This document shows, in pieces, positions 1-7,212 of a stretch of DNA of 44,394 nucleotides. The notes under the pieces are model-generated. The model was given only the letters and a program-made list of their open reading frames with translations. It was not told where the DNA came from and made no database searches. Positions within the stretch are counted from its first letter, which is position 1. The number at the start of each line of letters is the position of its first letter. Made by a program: the position numbers and the translations under genes. The stretch is from Paracoccus marinaquae (lineage in GTDB: Bacteria; Pseudomonadota; Alphaproteobacteria; Rhodobacterales; Rhodobacteraceae), in the NCBI RefSeq assembly GCF_018860165.1, contig NZ_JAHKNG010000030.1, positions 1 through 44,394 on the forward strand. Direction: 5' to 3'.

Positions 1-141
1 TCGACGGTTGGGAAACCCTTTCTCAGCCGATCGAGCCGTGCGCCCTTGACCGCGCCGCCTGACGCGGCCATCCATCACATGCTCGGAGATGCCGCCGACG
101 AATTTCCACCAGATACGCGACACCACCCTCGGCTCGGTCAT
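1..141 (-). CDS. Possible partial gene leaving the window, unrecognised
   Basis: On the minus strand an ATG at 141 opens a frame that stays open for 47 codons to the window edge. The peptide begins MTEPRVVSRIWWKFVGG. I do not recognise a family. No strong ribosome binding site precedes the ATG, and the opposite frame is also open, so this may be chance. It would be divergent from the dehydrogenase that starts at 226. Confidence 0.22.
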   Translation of the reverse strand, partial: MTEPRVVSRIWWKFVGGISEHVMDGRVRRRGQGRTARSAEKGFPNRR

Positions 142-225
142 GCTGCTCTGAGCGGCGATCGAAATGGAGTGGAAAACTGTTGCCGGCGTCGAAACAGAGC
201 AAGCGCGGCATAACTCGGAGGGGTC

Positions 226-987
226 ATGAAAGACATTGCATTCTGGCCGGGCATATCTGGCAGGGCGGCATTGGTGACAGGCGCATCCTCGGGTCTGGGT
301 GCGCATTTTACCCGGGTGCTGGCCGCACAGGGCGCCCATGTCTGCGCCGCCGCGCGCCGCACCGAACGGGTCGAGGCGCTGTGCGCCGAGTTGCGTGGCA
401 AGGGCTATCAGGCGACGCCGCTTGCGCTGGATGTCAGCTCGGCTGCGGCTGTCAACGACGCCCTCTCTGGTCAGGTCTTCGATCTGGTCGTCAACAATGC
501 CGGAGTCTCGCATTCCTGCGCCGCACTGGACCTGAACGCGCAAATGCTGGACAGCGTGATCGATACCAACCTGAAGGGCGTCTTTCATGTCGCGCAGGTC
601 ACCGCGGCAGCGATGCGCGCCAGTGGCAAACCGGGGGCCATCGTCAATGTCGCCTCGATCCTTGGCTCGCGCGTCGCGGGCCATGTCGCGGCCTATGCGG
701 CGTCCAAGGGCGCCGTGCTGCAACTGACCCGCGCGCTGGCGCTGGAATGGGCGCGATATGACATTCGGGTCAATGCGCTCAGCCCCGGCTATATCGAGAC
801 CGAGTTGAACCGCGATTTCTTTGCCTCTGACCTGGGGCAGGCACTGATCCGGCGCGTGCCGCAGCGGCGGCTGGGCCAGCCTAGCGATCTGGATGGGGCG
901 CTGCTGTTGCTGCTGTCGGATCTGGGCGGGTTCATCACGGGCGCCGATATCGTCGCCGATGGCGGCCATCTTGTTTCATCCCTGTAG
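226..987 (+). CDS. Short-chain dehydrogenase/reductase (SDR) family oxidoreductase
   Basis: The 253-residue protein is a classical NAD(P)-dependent SDR. It shows the TGASSGLG cofactor motif at 18-25, NNAG at 90-93, a catalytic Ser near 144 and the YxxxK pair Tyr157/Lys161. The C-terminus has the usual GADIVADGG segment. An AGGGG-type ribosome binding site sits just upstream of the ATG. The stop lies 9 bases before the next gene, so it is co-transcribed with an ACAD10/11-like dehydrogenase and a kinase. By that context it may oxidise a 3- or 4-hydroxyacyl-CoA type substrate, as LvaD does in levulinate catabolism. The substrate is inference; the SDR family is certain. Confidence 0.93.
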   Translation: MKDIAFWPGISGRAALVTGASSGLGAHFTRVLAAQGAHVCAAARRTERVEALCAELRGKGYQATPLALDVSSAAAVNDALSGQVFDLVVNNAGVSHSCAALDLNAQMLDSVIDTNLKGVFHVAQVTAAAMRASGKPGAIVNVASILGSRVAGHVAAYAASKGAVLQLTRALALEWARYDIRVNALSPGYIETELNRDFFASDLGQALIRRVPQRRLGQPSDLDGALLLLLSDLGGFITGADIVADGGHLVSSL

Positions 988-996
988 GAGGCAGCC

Positions 997-2205
997 ATGG
1001 ATTTCCGCATTCCCCCTCACGTCGAAGATTTTCGTGCCCGCATCGCATATTTTGTCGATACCGAGATCCTGCCGGTCGAGGCGGATCGCGGCCTGTGGGA
1101 CAGCCACGGTAATATCGGCCGGCCCGCACTTGCCACGCTGCGCGACAGGGCCCGCGCCGAAGGTCTGTGGTGTTTGCAGCTTCGCCGCGAAAACGGTGGG
1201 CAGCAGCTTGGCCGCACCGGCATGGCGGTCTGCTACGAGGAGATGAACCGCTCGATCTTCGGGCCGGTCGTGTTCAACGCGGCCGCGCCTGATGACGGCA
1301 ACATGATGGTGCTGGAGCAGGCTGCGACCGAAGCGCAGAAGGATCGCTGGCTGCGCCCCATCGCGGACGGCACGGTCAGTTCCGCCTTTGCGATGACGGA
1401 ACCCGCCCCGGGGGCCGGGTCGGATCCCGGCATGATGCAGACCCGTGCGGAAAAGCGCGGCGACAAATACGTGCTGCGCGGGCGCAAATGGTTCATCACC
1501 GGGGCCGAGGATGCCAGCCATTTCATCGTCATGGCCCGCACCTCAGACGACCCGCGGCGCGGTCTGACGGCCTTTCTGCATCACCGCGACGAGCCCGGCT
1601 GGCATATCGAACGCCGCATCCCGATCATGGGTCCCGAGGAACATGGTGGCCATTGTGAGATCGTCTATGACGGCCTCGAACTGCCCGCCGACCGCATGCT
1701 GCTGGGCGAAGGTCTTGGCCTGAAAGTGACCCAGATGCGCCTCGGCCCCGCCCGGTTGACCCATTGCATGCGCTGGCTCGGGCTGGCCAAGCGCTGCACC
1801 GAAATCGCCCGCGATCATGCCGAACGCCGCGAAGGCTTTGGCATCCGGTTGGCCGACCGGGAAAGCACCCAGATCAAGATGGGCGATTTGGCGATGGGGA
1901 TCGAGATCGGCCGCCTGCTGGTGATGAAGGCCGCATGGGCGCTGGACCAGGGCGATTTCGCCCGCAAAGAGGTCTCGATGGCGAAAATCCATGTCGCCAA
2001 CCTGCTGCACAAGGCGGCGGATATCGCGATCCAGATCAACGGGGCACGCGGCTATTCGACCGATACACCGCTGGAATGGATCTACCGCTATGCGCGGCAG
2101 GCGCGTCTGGTCGACGGCGCGGATGAGGTGCACCAGATGGTGCTGAACCGCCTGCAATCAGGCGACCCGCAAAACTTCTGGCGTTGGCCGGTGGCAGAGG
2201 GTTGA
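997..2205 (+). CDS. Acyl-CoA dehydrogenase, ACAD10/11-like
   Basis: The 402-residue flavoprotein has the full acyl-CoA dehydrogenase layout: helical N-domain, middle beta domain with FAMTEPAPGAGSDP at 131-144, and a C-terminal helical domain ending in GADEVHQ. The segment FNAAAPDDGNM at 93-103 resembles the conserved FN-x-x-APDxGNM signature of the ACAD10/11 group. Members of that group act with an APH-fold kinase on 4-hydroxyacyl-CoA. Such a kinase lies at 2622-3668. The start at 997 is supported by GGAGG at 988-992. Family is firm; the substrate is inferred from the neighbours. Confidence 0.93.
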   Translation: MDFRIPPHVEDFRARIAYFVDTEILPVEADRGLWDSHGNIGRPALATLRDRARAEGLWCLQLRRENGGQQLGRTGMAVCYEEMNRSIFGPVVFNAAAPDDGNMMVLEQAATEAQKDRWLRPIADGTVSSAFAMTEPAPGAGSDPGMMQTRAEKRGDKYVLRGRKWFITGAEDASHFIVMARTSDDPRRGLTAFLHHRDEPGWHIERRIPIMGPEEHGGHCEIVYDGLELPADRMLLGEGLGLKVTQMRLGPARLTHCMRWLGLAKRCTEIARDHAERREGFGIRLADRESTQIKMGDLAMGIEIGRLLVMKAAWALDQGDFARKEVSMAKIHVANLLHKAADIAIQINGARGYSTDTPLEWIYRYARQARLVDGADEVHQMVLNRLQSGDPQNFWRWPVAEG

Positions 2206-2245
2206 TCCGTCCCTGAGGAAAGCGTCAAGTCCGGGAGGAGCAAGG

Positions 2246-2632
2246 ATGTCTGACCAAGCCGATCTGGGGGTCCGAGCCGCCGATTTCGAGGCGCTGACGC
2301 CGCCGAGTTTCCTGCGCCGCGCGGCAGAGGCCTATGCTGCCCGCGCCGCCGTCGCATGGCGCTGCCGGCATCCCGACATCCCGCTGGCCGCAGTCATCGC
2401 CGCGCCCGATCCGAAATGGGGTGAAACCTCATGGGTCTTATGGGCCTTTGCCGAGGCAAGGGCCGGATCCACACCCGCCCCCGGTGCGCGGGACGCCCTT
2501 TGTGGCCGGCATCTGCCGGGGTTCAAACGGCCGCGGAATTCCATTCTTGGTCCCCTGCCCAAAGCGGCCACCGGGAAGATCCAGAAATTTGTGTTGCGCG
2601 ATATCGCGCGGGAGATGCTCGATGGAGCATGA
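2246..2632 (+). pseudogene. Acyl-CoA synthetase remnant with internal deletion
   Basis: The 128-codon frame joins the two ends of an AMP-forming acyl-CoA synthetase. Residues 1-39 match the start of such enzymes (TPPSFLRRAAEAYAARAAVAW). From about residue 42 the sequence is the C-terminal domain: HPDIPLAAVIAAPDPKWGE, then HLPGFKRP and LPKAATGKIQKF with the catalytic-type Lys111. About 400 residues, including the ATP-binding core, are missing compared with the usual 520-550. The reading frame is kept across the junction, near base 2362. A good ribosome binding site (GGGAGGAG) remains. The protein cannot adenylate by itself. The parent enzyme would have made the CoA thioester for the flanking dehydrogenases. 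Confidence 0.85.
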
Positions 2633-3668
2633 TCTTGATCTGACAGCGCTTGAACGCTGGTTGTCGCAGAAACTGCCGGGTCAGGCGGCTCTGCATGTCA
2701 CTCAGATATCGGGTGGCCAGTCGAATCCGACCTACCGGCTGGATTATGGCTCCGAACGGCTGGTCCTGAGAATCAAGCCGGCCGGCCCGCTGCTGCCCGG
2801 CGCCCATGCCATCGAGCGTGAATTTCGCGTGATGCATGCCCTCGGTGCCGCCGAGGTGCCGGTACCAACGGTCCGCTGGCTCGAGGAGGACAGGACCATT
2901 CTTGGCCGCCCGTTCTACGTGATGGATTGGTTGGATGGCCGGGTCTTCCCGGATGCCAGCATGCAGGGCGTCAGTCACGATGCACGGCGCGAGATGTATC
3001 TCGATTCCGCGCGCAGCCTCGCGAAGCTGCATGCGGTGCGTCCCGAGACCATCGGGCTTGGGGACTATGGTCGACCGGGAAACTATTTCGAGCGTCAGAT
3101 CGCGCGCTGGTCGCGCCAATGCCGCGAGTCCACCGGCCCGCGCATTCCGGCACTGGACGAGTTGACTACCTGGGTGACGCAGCATTGCCACGCCGATGAC
3201 GGGGCCGTCGCCATCAGCCATGGCGATTTCCGCGTCGGCAACATAATGTTCCACCCGACCGAGCCGCGCGTCATCGCCGTCCTTGATTGGGAGCTTTCGA
3301 CCCTGGGCCATCCGCTTGCCGATCTGGGCTTCTGCGCCATGCCCTGGAACACCGCGCCCGATGAATATGGTGGGCTTCTGGGGACGGACTGGGCCGCAGA
3401 CGGCATTCCCACGCTGGACGAATTTGTGGCGGAGTATCAGCGCCACGCCATCACCGACCTGCCGCTGACCCGCTTCCACCTGGCCTTCGCCCTGTTCCGC
3501 TTTGCCGCGATCTTCGTCGGCATCGCCGACCGCGCCCGCTGTGGCAACGCCACCTCGGCCGAAGCAGCCAAGCTTGCGCCCCTGGCCGAACGCTTTGCAC
3601 AACGCGGGCTGGATATCGTGGAACGGTCGGGTCAGCAGCGGCGAGCAGGATTGCTTTGGACCCCATGA
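2622..3668 (+). CDS. Phosphotransferase family protein (ACAD10/11 N-domain-like kinase)
   Basis: The frame is open from 2334, but the ATG at 2622, overlapping the preceding stop by 11 bases, gives a 348-residue protein whose homology starts at once. It has the APH/choline kinase fold: ISGGQSN loop at 29-35, ATP-site Lys52, catalytic H200-G201-D202 with Asn207 (SHGDFRVGNIMF) and D222-W223-E224. This is the type found fused to ACAD in mammalian ACAD10/11 and as LvaA in bacteria, where it phosphorylates a 4-hydroxyacyl-CoA. Aminoglycoside resistance is unlikely given the operon. The last dozen residues look unlike the family and may come from the adjoining IS DNA. Confidence 0.9.
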   Translation: MEHDLDLTALERWLSQKLPGQAALHVTQISGGQSNPTYRLDYGSERLVLRIKPAGPLLPGAHAIEREFRVMHALGAAEVPVPTVRWLEEDRTILGRPFYVMDWLDGRVFPDASMQGVSHDARREMYLDSARSLAKLHAVRPETIGLGDYGRPGNYFERQIARWSRQCRESTGPRIPALDELTTWVTQHCHADDGAVAISHGDFRVGNIMFHPTEPRVIAVLDWELSTLGHPLADLGFCAMPWNTAPDEYGGLLGTDWAADGIPTLDEFVAEYQRHAITDLPLTRFHLAFALFRFAAIFVGIADRARCGNATSAEAAKLAPLAERFAQRGLDIVERSGQQRRAGLLWTP

Positions 3669-3850
3669 TCGCGGAGTGAGCCGACTGGGTCGGTGGCCTC
3701 TCCCTCGGCATTCTCTGTTCGAGGGTTGCGTCAGATTGGCTGGCGCCGAGCCTCAAGAATGGGGGAGAGACCACATGCAGGATCGCAGGTTCATCGGGCA
3801 TGATGTCCACAAGGCGACGATTTCGGTCGCGGTTGCGCAGGGCGAAGTTT
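3669..3850 (+). mobile_element. IS110-family fragment: non-coding left flank plus transposase start
   Basis: From 3775 an ATG with a GGGGGAGAG ribosome binding site encodes MQDRRFIGHDVHKATISVAV, the typical start of an IS110 DEDD transposase, where the first catalytic Asp lies in the FIGxDVHK motif. Homology stops near 3850, where the DNA becomes a truncated integrase on the other strand. The roughly 105 bases before the ATG hold no gene and include a hairpin (GGCTGGCGCCGAGCC near 3738-3752). They are probably the IS left flank, where IS110 elements carry their bridge RNA. The left boundary is not defined by any repeat I can see. Confidence 0.6.
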
Positions 3851-4283
3851 CAAGGCCGTGGACGACTGCCGCGTGGGTCAGGATCATCTTGATGACGCCG
3901 ATGTCGATACCCAGTGTGACCGGCCCGGCGCCCTGATCGGCTCGTTTCCGGCCGTACTCAATCAGCATCTGCCGGTTGAGTTGACCGATCTTCTCACTGC
4001 CCAGATCGCGTTTGAGAGCCGCGAGTGTCGCAGCCTTGCTTCGGCGCGGCGATTTCCCTACCTCGCAGATATCGGCTATATGCAGATTGTTCAGGTCACC
4101 AAAGGTCTGGAGGCGAGCAGCGGACGAAGTATTCGGTGCCAGTCCTTGATCAACGCGGGTCTCCGCTTGGCGCGCCCAACGATGGGCGTCGTCACGGCGG
4201 AGGAAGGTCTCGCTCGCGCAGCGGCCCTTTCGTCTGATCTGGACCCGGCAGGTGCCGGAGGGGAGTTTGGTGATGGAGGCCAT
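3753..4283 (-). pseudogene. Tyrosine-type integrase, N-terminal fragment
   Basis: The frame opens at 4319; the ATG at 4283 (MASITKLPSGTCRVQIRRKG) is the natural start, matching the arm-type DNA-binding domain of phage and island integrases. A core-binding (SAM-like) domain follows, with LKRDLGSEKIGQLN and then GIDIGVIKMILTHAAVVHGL. Homology ends near 3850, and the last 28 codons are antisense of the IS110 fragment. The whole catalytic domain (R-H-R-Y) is missing, so it cannot recombine. It reads away from dusA, with its start 113 bases from the dusA start, the arrangement of elements that integrate into dusA. Confidence 0.8.
3775..3850 (+). pseudogene. IS110-family transposase, N-terminal fragment
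   Basis: About 25 codons of a transposase that is normally 320-400 residues long. The frame continues to a stop at 3936, but the residues after about position 25 are an antisense reading of the integrase fragment. Only the first catalytic Asp region is present, so the fragment is inactive. Confidence 0.7.
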
Positions 4284-4319
4284 TTTCCTGTGCGCTCTGT
4301 GTGCAATGAGTCGTCGCAA

Positions 4320-4440
4320 AGGGGCGAATTAAGGGATATCAGGGCAAAGTCCGGCGTAGGGGCGAGGCTTGCCAACAAACTGACGATAAAATAGAAATGC
4401 AAATAAATCAAAATTCTACGCTAAGTGTGGCGCCGATGAT
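4320..4440. other. Putative island attachment junction at the dusA 5' end
   Basis: The first 11 codons of dusA (4397-4429) are about 30 percent GC and rich in AAT/AAA, unlike the rest of the gene. They are followed at once by the conserved GCGCCGATGATGGACTGGAC stretch. The upstream strip between the integrase start and dusA is also AT-richer than its surroundings. This fits an attR-type junction at which an integrating island replaced the dusA start. I found no second copy of the core in the window. Confidence 0.5.
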
Positions 4441-5374
4441 GGACTGGACCGACCGGCTCTGTCGTGACCTCCACCGGATGATGTCCCGCCATGCCCTGCT
4501 TTACACGGAAATGGTGACCGCGCCGGCGATCATCCATGGCAACCGGACGCGGCTTCTGGACTATGATGCGGCCGAGCATCCGGTGGCGCTGCAACTTGGC
4601 GGATCGGATCCGGACGAGTTGCGCGAGGCGACCCGGATTGCCTCGGACTGGGGCTATGACGAGATCAACCTGAATGTCGGCTGCCCCAGCGACCGGGTGC
4701 AGTCGGGCTGCTTCGGCGCGGTGCTGATGAAGACCCCGGATCTGGTTGCCGATTGCGTCGCCGCGATGATGGCGGTCAGCCCGGTCGAGGTGACGGTGAA
4801 ATGCCGCATCGGCGTGGACGATCAGGACCCGGCGCAGATCCTGCCGGGTTTCATCGCCCGCATGCGCGAGGCCGGTGTGCGCCGCATCGCCATCCACGCC
4901 CGCAAGGCCTGGCTTCAGGGCCTCAGCCCGCGCGAGAACCGCGAGGTGCCGCCGCTCGACTATCCGCTGGTTCATACGATGAAACGCGAATTCCCAGATC
5001 TGCATCTGTCGGTCAACGGAGGCATCGCCAGTCTGAACGAGGCGCGGGCACATCTGCAGGTCATGGACGGGGTGATGATCGGCCGCGCGGCCTATCACCA
5101 GCCTTGGGGCATTCTGGGAGGGGCGGATCTGCTGTGGGATGCCGAGCCGCCCTTTTCCTCGCCACGGGACGTGGCTGTGGCGATGCGGCCCCGGATCGAG
5201 GCGCATCTGCGCGCGGGCGGACGGCTGCATCAGTACAGCCGGCACATGCTGGGCCTGTTTCATGGCCAGCCCGGCGCGCGCGGCTGGAAGCGCATCCTGT
5301 CCGAGGGCGCTTCGAAAGGCGGGATCGAGGTCTATGACGCGGCGCTGGCGCAGGTGACGCGGATTGCGGCATAG
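4397..5374 (+). CDS. dusA: tRNA dihydrouridine synthase A
   Basis: The 325-residue FMN enzyme reduces uridines in the tRNA D-loop. Visible are the N-terminal VAPMMDWTD motif, TEMV, LQLGG, the catalytic Cys96 in NLNVGCPSDRVQSGCFGAVLM, the KCRIGVDD strand and HARKAWLQG; GGI and MIGRAAYHQP mark the phosphate-binding end of the TIM barrel. The length and the HARKAWL-type motif fit DusA rather than DusB or DusC. The first ten residues (MQINQNSTLS) look foreign in composition, probably supplied by an integrated element. No strong ribosome binding site precedes the ATG; expression may use a promoter brought by the element. Confidence 0.95.
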   Translation: MQINQNSTLSVAPMMDWTDRLCRDLHRMMSRHALLYTEMVTAPAIIHGNRTRLLDYDAAEHPVALQLGGSDPDELREATRIASDWGYDEINLNVGCPSDRVQSGCFGAVLMKTPDLVADCVAAMMAVSPVEVTVKCRIGVDDQDPAQILPGFIARMREAGVRRIAIHARKAWLQGLSPRENREVPPLDYPLVHTMKREFPDLHLSVNGGIASLNEARAHLQVMDGVMIGRAAYHQPWGILGGADLLWDAEPPFSSPRDVAVAMRPRIEAHLRAGGRLHQYSRHMLGLFHGQPGARGWKRILSEGASKGGIEVYDAALAQVTRIAA

Positions 5375-5424
5375 GCCGGTTTCGCACTGGCGGGCGGCCC
5401 GCGGCCGCGCTAATCCCATACAGC

Positions 5425-6234
5425 ATGAGCGATCTTGTTCTTCCTGTCCTGACCCTTCTGGCGACCGGCGCCTTCGCGGGCGTCCTCGCCGGGCTGCTGG
5501 GCGTGGGCGGAGGCATCGTCCTGGTGCCGGCCTTCCTGCTGGTATTCACCCAGGCCGGCTATGACGGCCCCGAGGTCATGCGCATGTGCCTGGCGACCTC
5601 GCTGGCCACGATCATCGTCACATCGGTGCGCTCGGTGCTGGCGCATCATCGCAAGCGGGCGGTGGACTGGCAGATCCTGAAGGGCTGGGCGCCGGGCATC
5701 GGGCTTGGCGCGCTGGCCGGGGTGCTGACGGTGGGGGCGCTGCGCACCCAGATGCTGCAGATCATCTTCGCGGTCCTGGTCATCATCATCGCCAGCTTTA
5801 TGGCCCTGTCGCGGCCGCATTGGCGGCTGGCCGACGAAATGCCCAGGGGCCTGCGCCGGGTGCTGATCTCGCCGCTGATCGGCTTCTTCTCGGTCCTGCT
5901 CGGCATCGGCGGGGGCAGTATCGGCGTGCCGCTGATGACGCTGCACGGCCTCCCGATCCATCGTGCGGTGGCTACGGCGGCGGGGTTCGGGGTGCTGATC
6001 GCCGTCCCCTCGGTCGCGGGATTCCTGCTGCTGCCCATCGAAAACGCGCCGCCCTATACGGTCGGCTCGGTCAATCTGCCGGTCTTCCTGCTGACGATCA
6101 GCATGACGCTGATCACCGCGCCCATCGGGGCGGCGCTGGCCCATCGGACCGATGCCGCGCGCCTCAAGCGTTATTTCGCCTTCTTCCTGTTCCTGGTCGC
6201 GCTGAACATGCTGCGCAAGACCCTGGCCGGCTGA
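5425..6234 (+). CDS. TauE/SafE family sulfite/anion exporter
   Basis: The 269-residue protein has about eight hydrophobic segments and the two half-repeats typical of the family: GVLAGLLGVGGGIVLVPAF near the N-terminus and LLGIGGGSIGVPLM in the second half. Family members export sulfite, sulfoacetate or related organic anions across the inner membrane. No sulfur gene lies nearby, so the substrate is unknown. It follows dusA by 50 bases and ends convergent to mazG. Confidence 0.9.
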   Translation: MSDLVLPVLTLLATGAFAGVLAGLLGVGGGIVLVPAFLLVFTQAGYDGPEVMRMCLATSLATIIVTSVRSVLAHHRKRAVDWQILKGWAPGIGLGALAGVLTVGALRTQMLQIIFAVLVIIIASFMALSRPHWRLADEMPRGLRRVLISPLIGFFSVLLGIGGGSIGVPLMTLHGLPIHRAVATAAGFGVLIAVPSVAGFLLLPIENAPPYTVGSVNLPVFLLTISMTLITAPIGAALAHRTDAARLKRYFAFFLFLVALNMLRKTLAG

Positions 6235-6249
6235 GCCGCCTGGCCCTCG

Positions 6250-6310
6250 CGCTCTTTCCAAATACCTCGGGGGGCGCCGCGTCAGCGGCGGGGGGCAGAG
6301 CCCCCCTGAC
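6250..6310. repeat. Rhodobacterales-type intergenic hairpin repeat, copy 1
   Basis: The stretch reads CTCTTTCCAAATACCTCGGG and then two adjacent hairpins: CGCCGC/GCGGCG (6275-6290) and GGGGGG/CCCCCC (6290-6306). Related copies lie at 23466-23518 and 43106-43172. It lies between convergent genes and overlaps the last codons of mazG, and it could act as a two-way terminator. Confidence 0.6.
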
Positions 6311-7148
6311 CGGCGGCCTTCTCGGCAGCCTTGGCCCGATCCCACAGCCGGTCCATCTCGGCCAGGTCGCTGTCCTCGGGGCGCCGGCCCTCGGCGGCCA
6401 GCGCCGCCTCGATGGCCCGGAATCGCCGGGTGAATTTCGCATTCGCCCGGCGCAGGGCCAGTTCCGGGTCGATCTTCAGATGCCGGGCCAGATTGGCCAT
6501 CACGAAGACCAGATCCCCGAACTCCTCCTCAAGGGCCTCTGCGTCCAGCTGCGCCCGCGCCTCGACCAGTTCGGCCGTCTCCTCGCGGATCTTGTCCAGC
6601 ACATCGCCCGGCCCCGGCCAGTCGAAGCCGACCCGCGCCGCGCGGTTCTGCAGCTTGACCGCGCGGGTCAGCCCCGGCAGCCCCAAGGCCACCCCGTCCA
6701 GCGTGCCGCGTTCGGCCTTGCCGGCGCGTTCCTTCGCCTTGATCGCCTCCCAGTCCCGCACCTGCTGCTCGGCCGACTTGTCGCGGCTCTCGTCGCCGAA
6801 GACATGCGGATGGCGGAAGATCAGCTTGTCGCTGATGGCCGCCGCGCAATCGGCGAAATCGAACATGCCGGCCTCGGTCGCCATCTGGGCGTGAAACACC
6901 ACCTGCAGCAGCAGGTCGCCCAGCTCGCCCGGCAACTCGTCCCAAGCCTCGCGGGTGATCGCGTCCTCGACCTCATGCGCCTCCTCGATGGTATAGGGGG
7001 CGATCGAGGCGAAATCCTGCTCGACATCCCAGGGGCAGCCGGTTTTCGGATCGCGCAGGGCGGCCATGATCCCGATCAGGCGCAGGATCTCGGCCGCCGG
7101 GTCGCGCGGCGCCCGGGCTTGTGCTGGGACGGGCATCGGATCGGCCAT
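6282..7148 (-). CDS. mazG: Nucleoside triphosphate pyrophosphohydrolase
   Basis: The 288-residue protein hydrolyses (d)NTPs to the monophosphate and pyrophosphate, a housecleaning role. Two MazG domains are visible: the first with GCPWDVEQDFASIAPYTIEE, EEAHEVEDAI and GELGDLLLQVVFHAQ; the second with EETAELVEA and EEFGDLVFVMANLARHL. The start at 7148 is chosen because GAGGG lies upstream and homology begins shortly after; the frame is open to 7232. The C-terminal GQGGSAPRR is encoded inside the intergenic hairpin repeat, so it is probably not conserved. It is divergent from the amidohydrolase, with 64 bases between starts. Confidence 0.95.
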   Translation of the reverse strand: MADPMPVPAQARAPRDPAAEILRLIGIMAALRDPKTGCPWDVEQDFASIAPYTIEEAHEVEDAITREAWDELPGELGDLLLQVVFHAQMATEAGMFDFADCAAAISDKLIFRHPHVFGDESRDKSAEQQVRDWEAIKAKERAGKAERGTLDGVALGLPGLTRAVKLQNRAARVGFDWPGPGDVLDKIREETAELVEARAQLDAEALEEEFGDLVFVMANLARHLKIDPELALRRANAKFTRRFRAIEAALAAEGRRPEDSDLAEMDRLWDRAKAAEKAAGQGGSAPRR

Positions 7149-7212
7149 TGCAATTTCCCTCGTGGCGGGTCCAGAAGGGTTCCGACTGCCACAGCCCGAG
7201 GCCCGAGTCCAC

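Noticed and set aside
2334..2621. Upstream extension of the kinase frame
   Set aside because: It lies over the synthetase relic in another frame, and kinase homology begins at 2622.
2622..3668. Aminoglycoside resistance kinase
   Set aside because: The APH fold is shared, but the ACAD10/11 context and motifs favour a hydroxyacyl-CoA kinase.
4091..4411. A 106-codon minus strand frame over the integrase-dusA junction
   Set aside because: It overlaps the integrase start and the dusA start in a different frame and has no recognisable domain.
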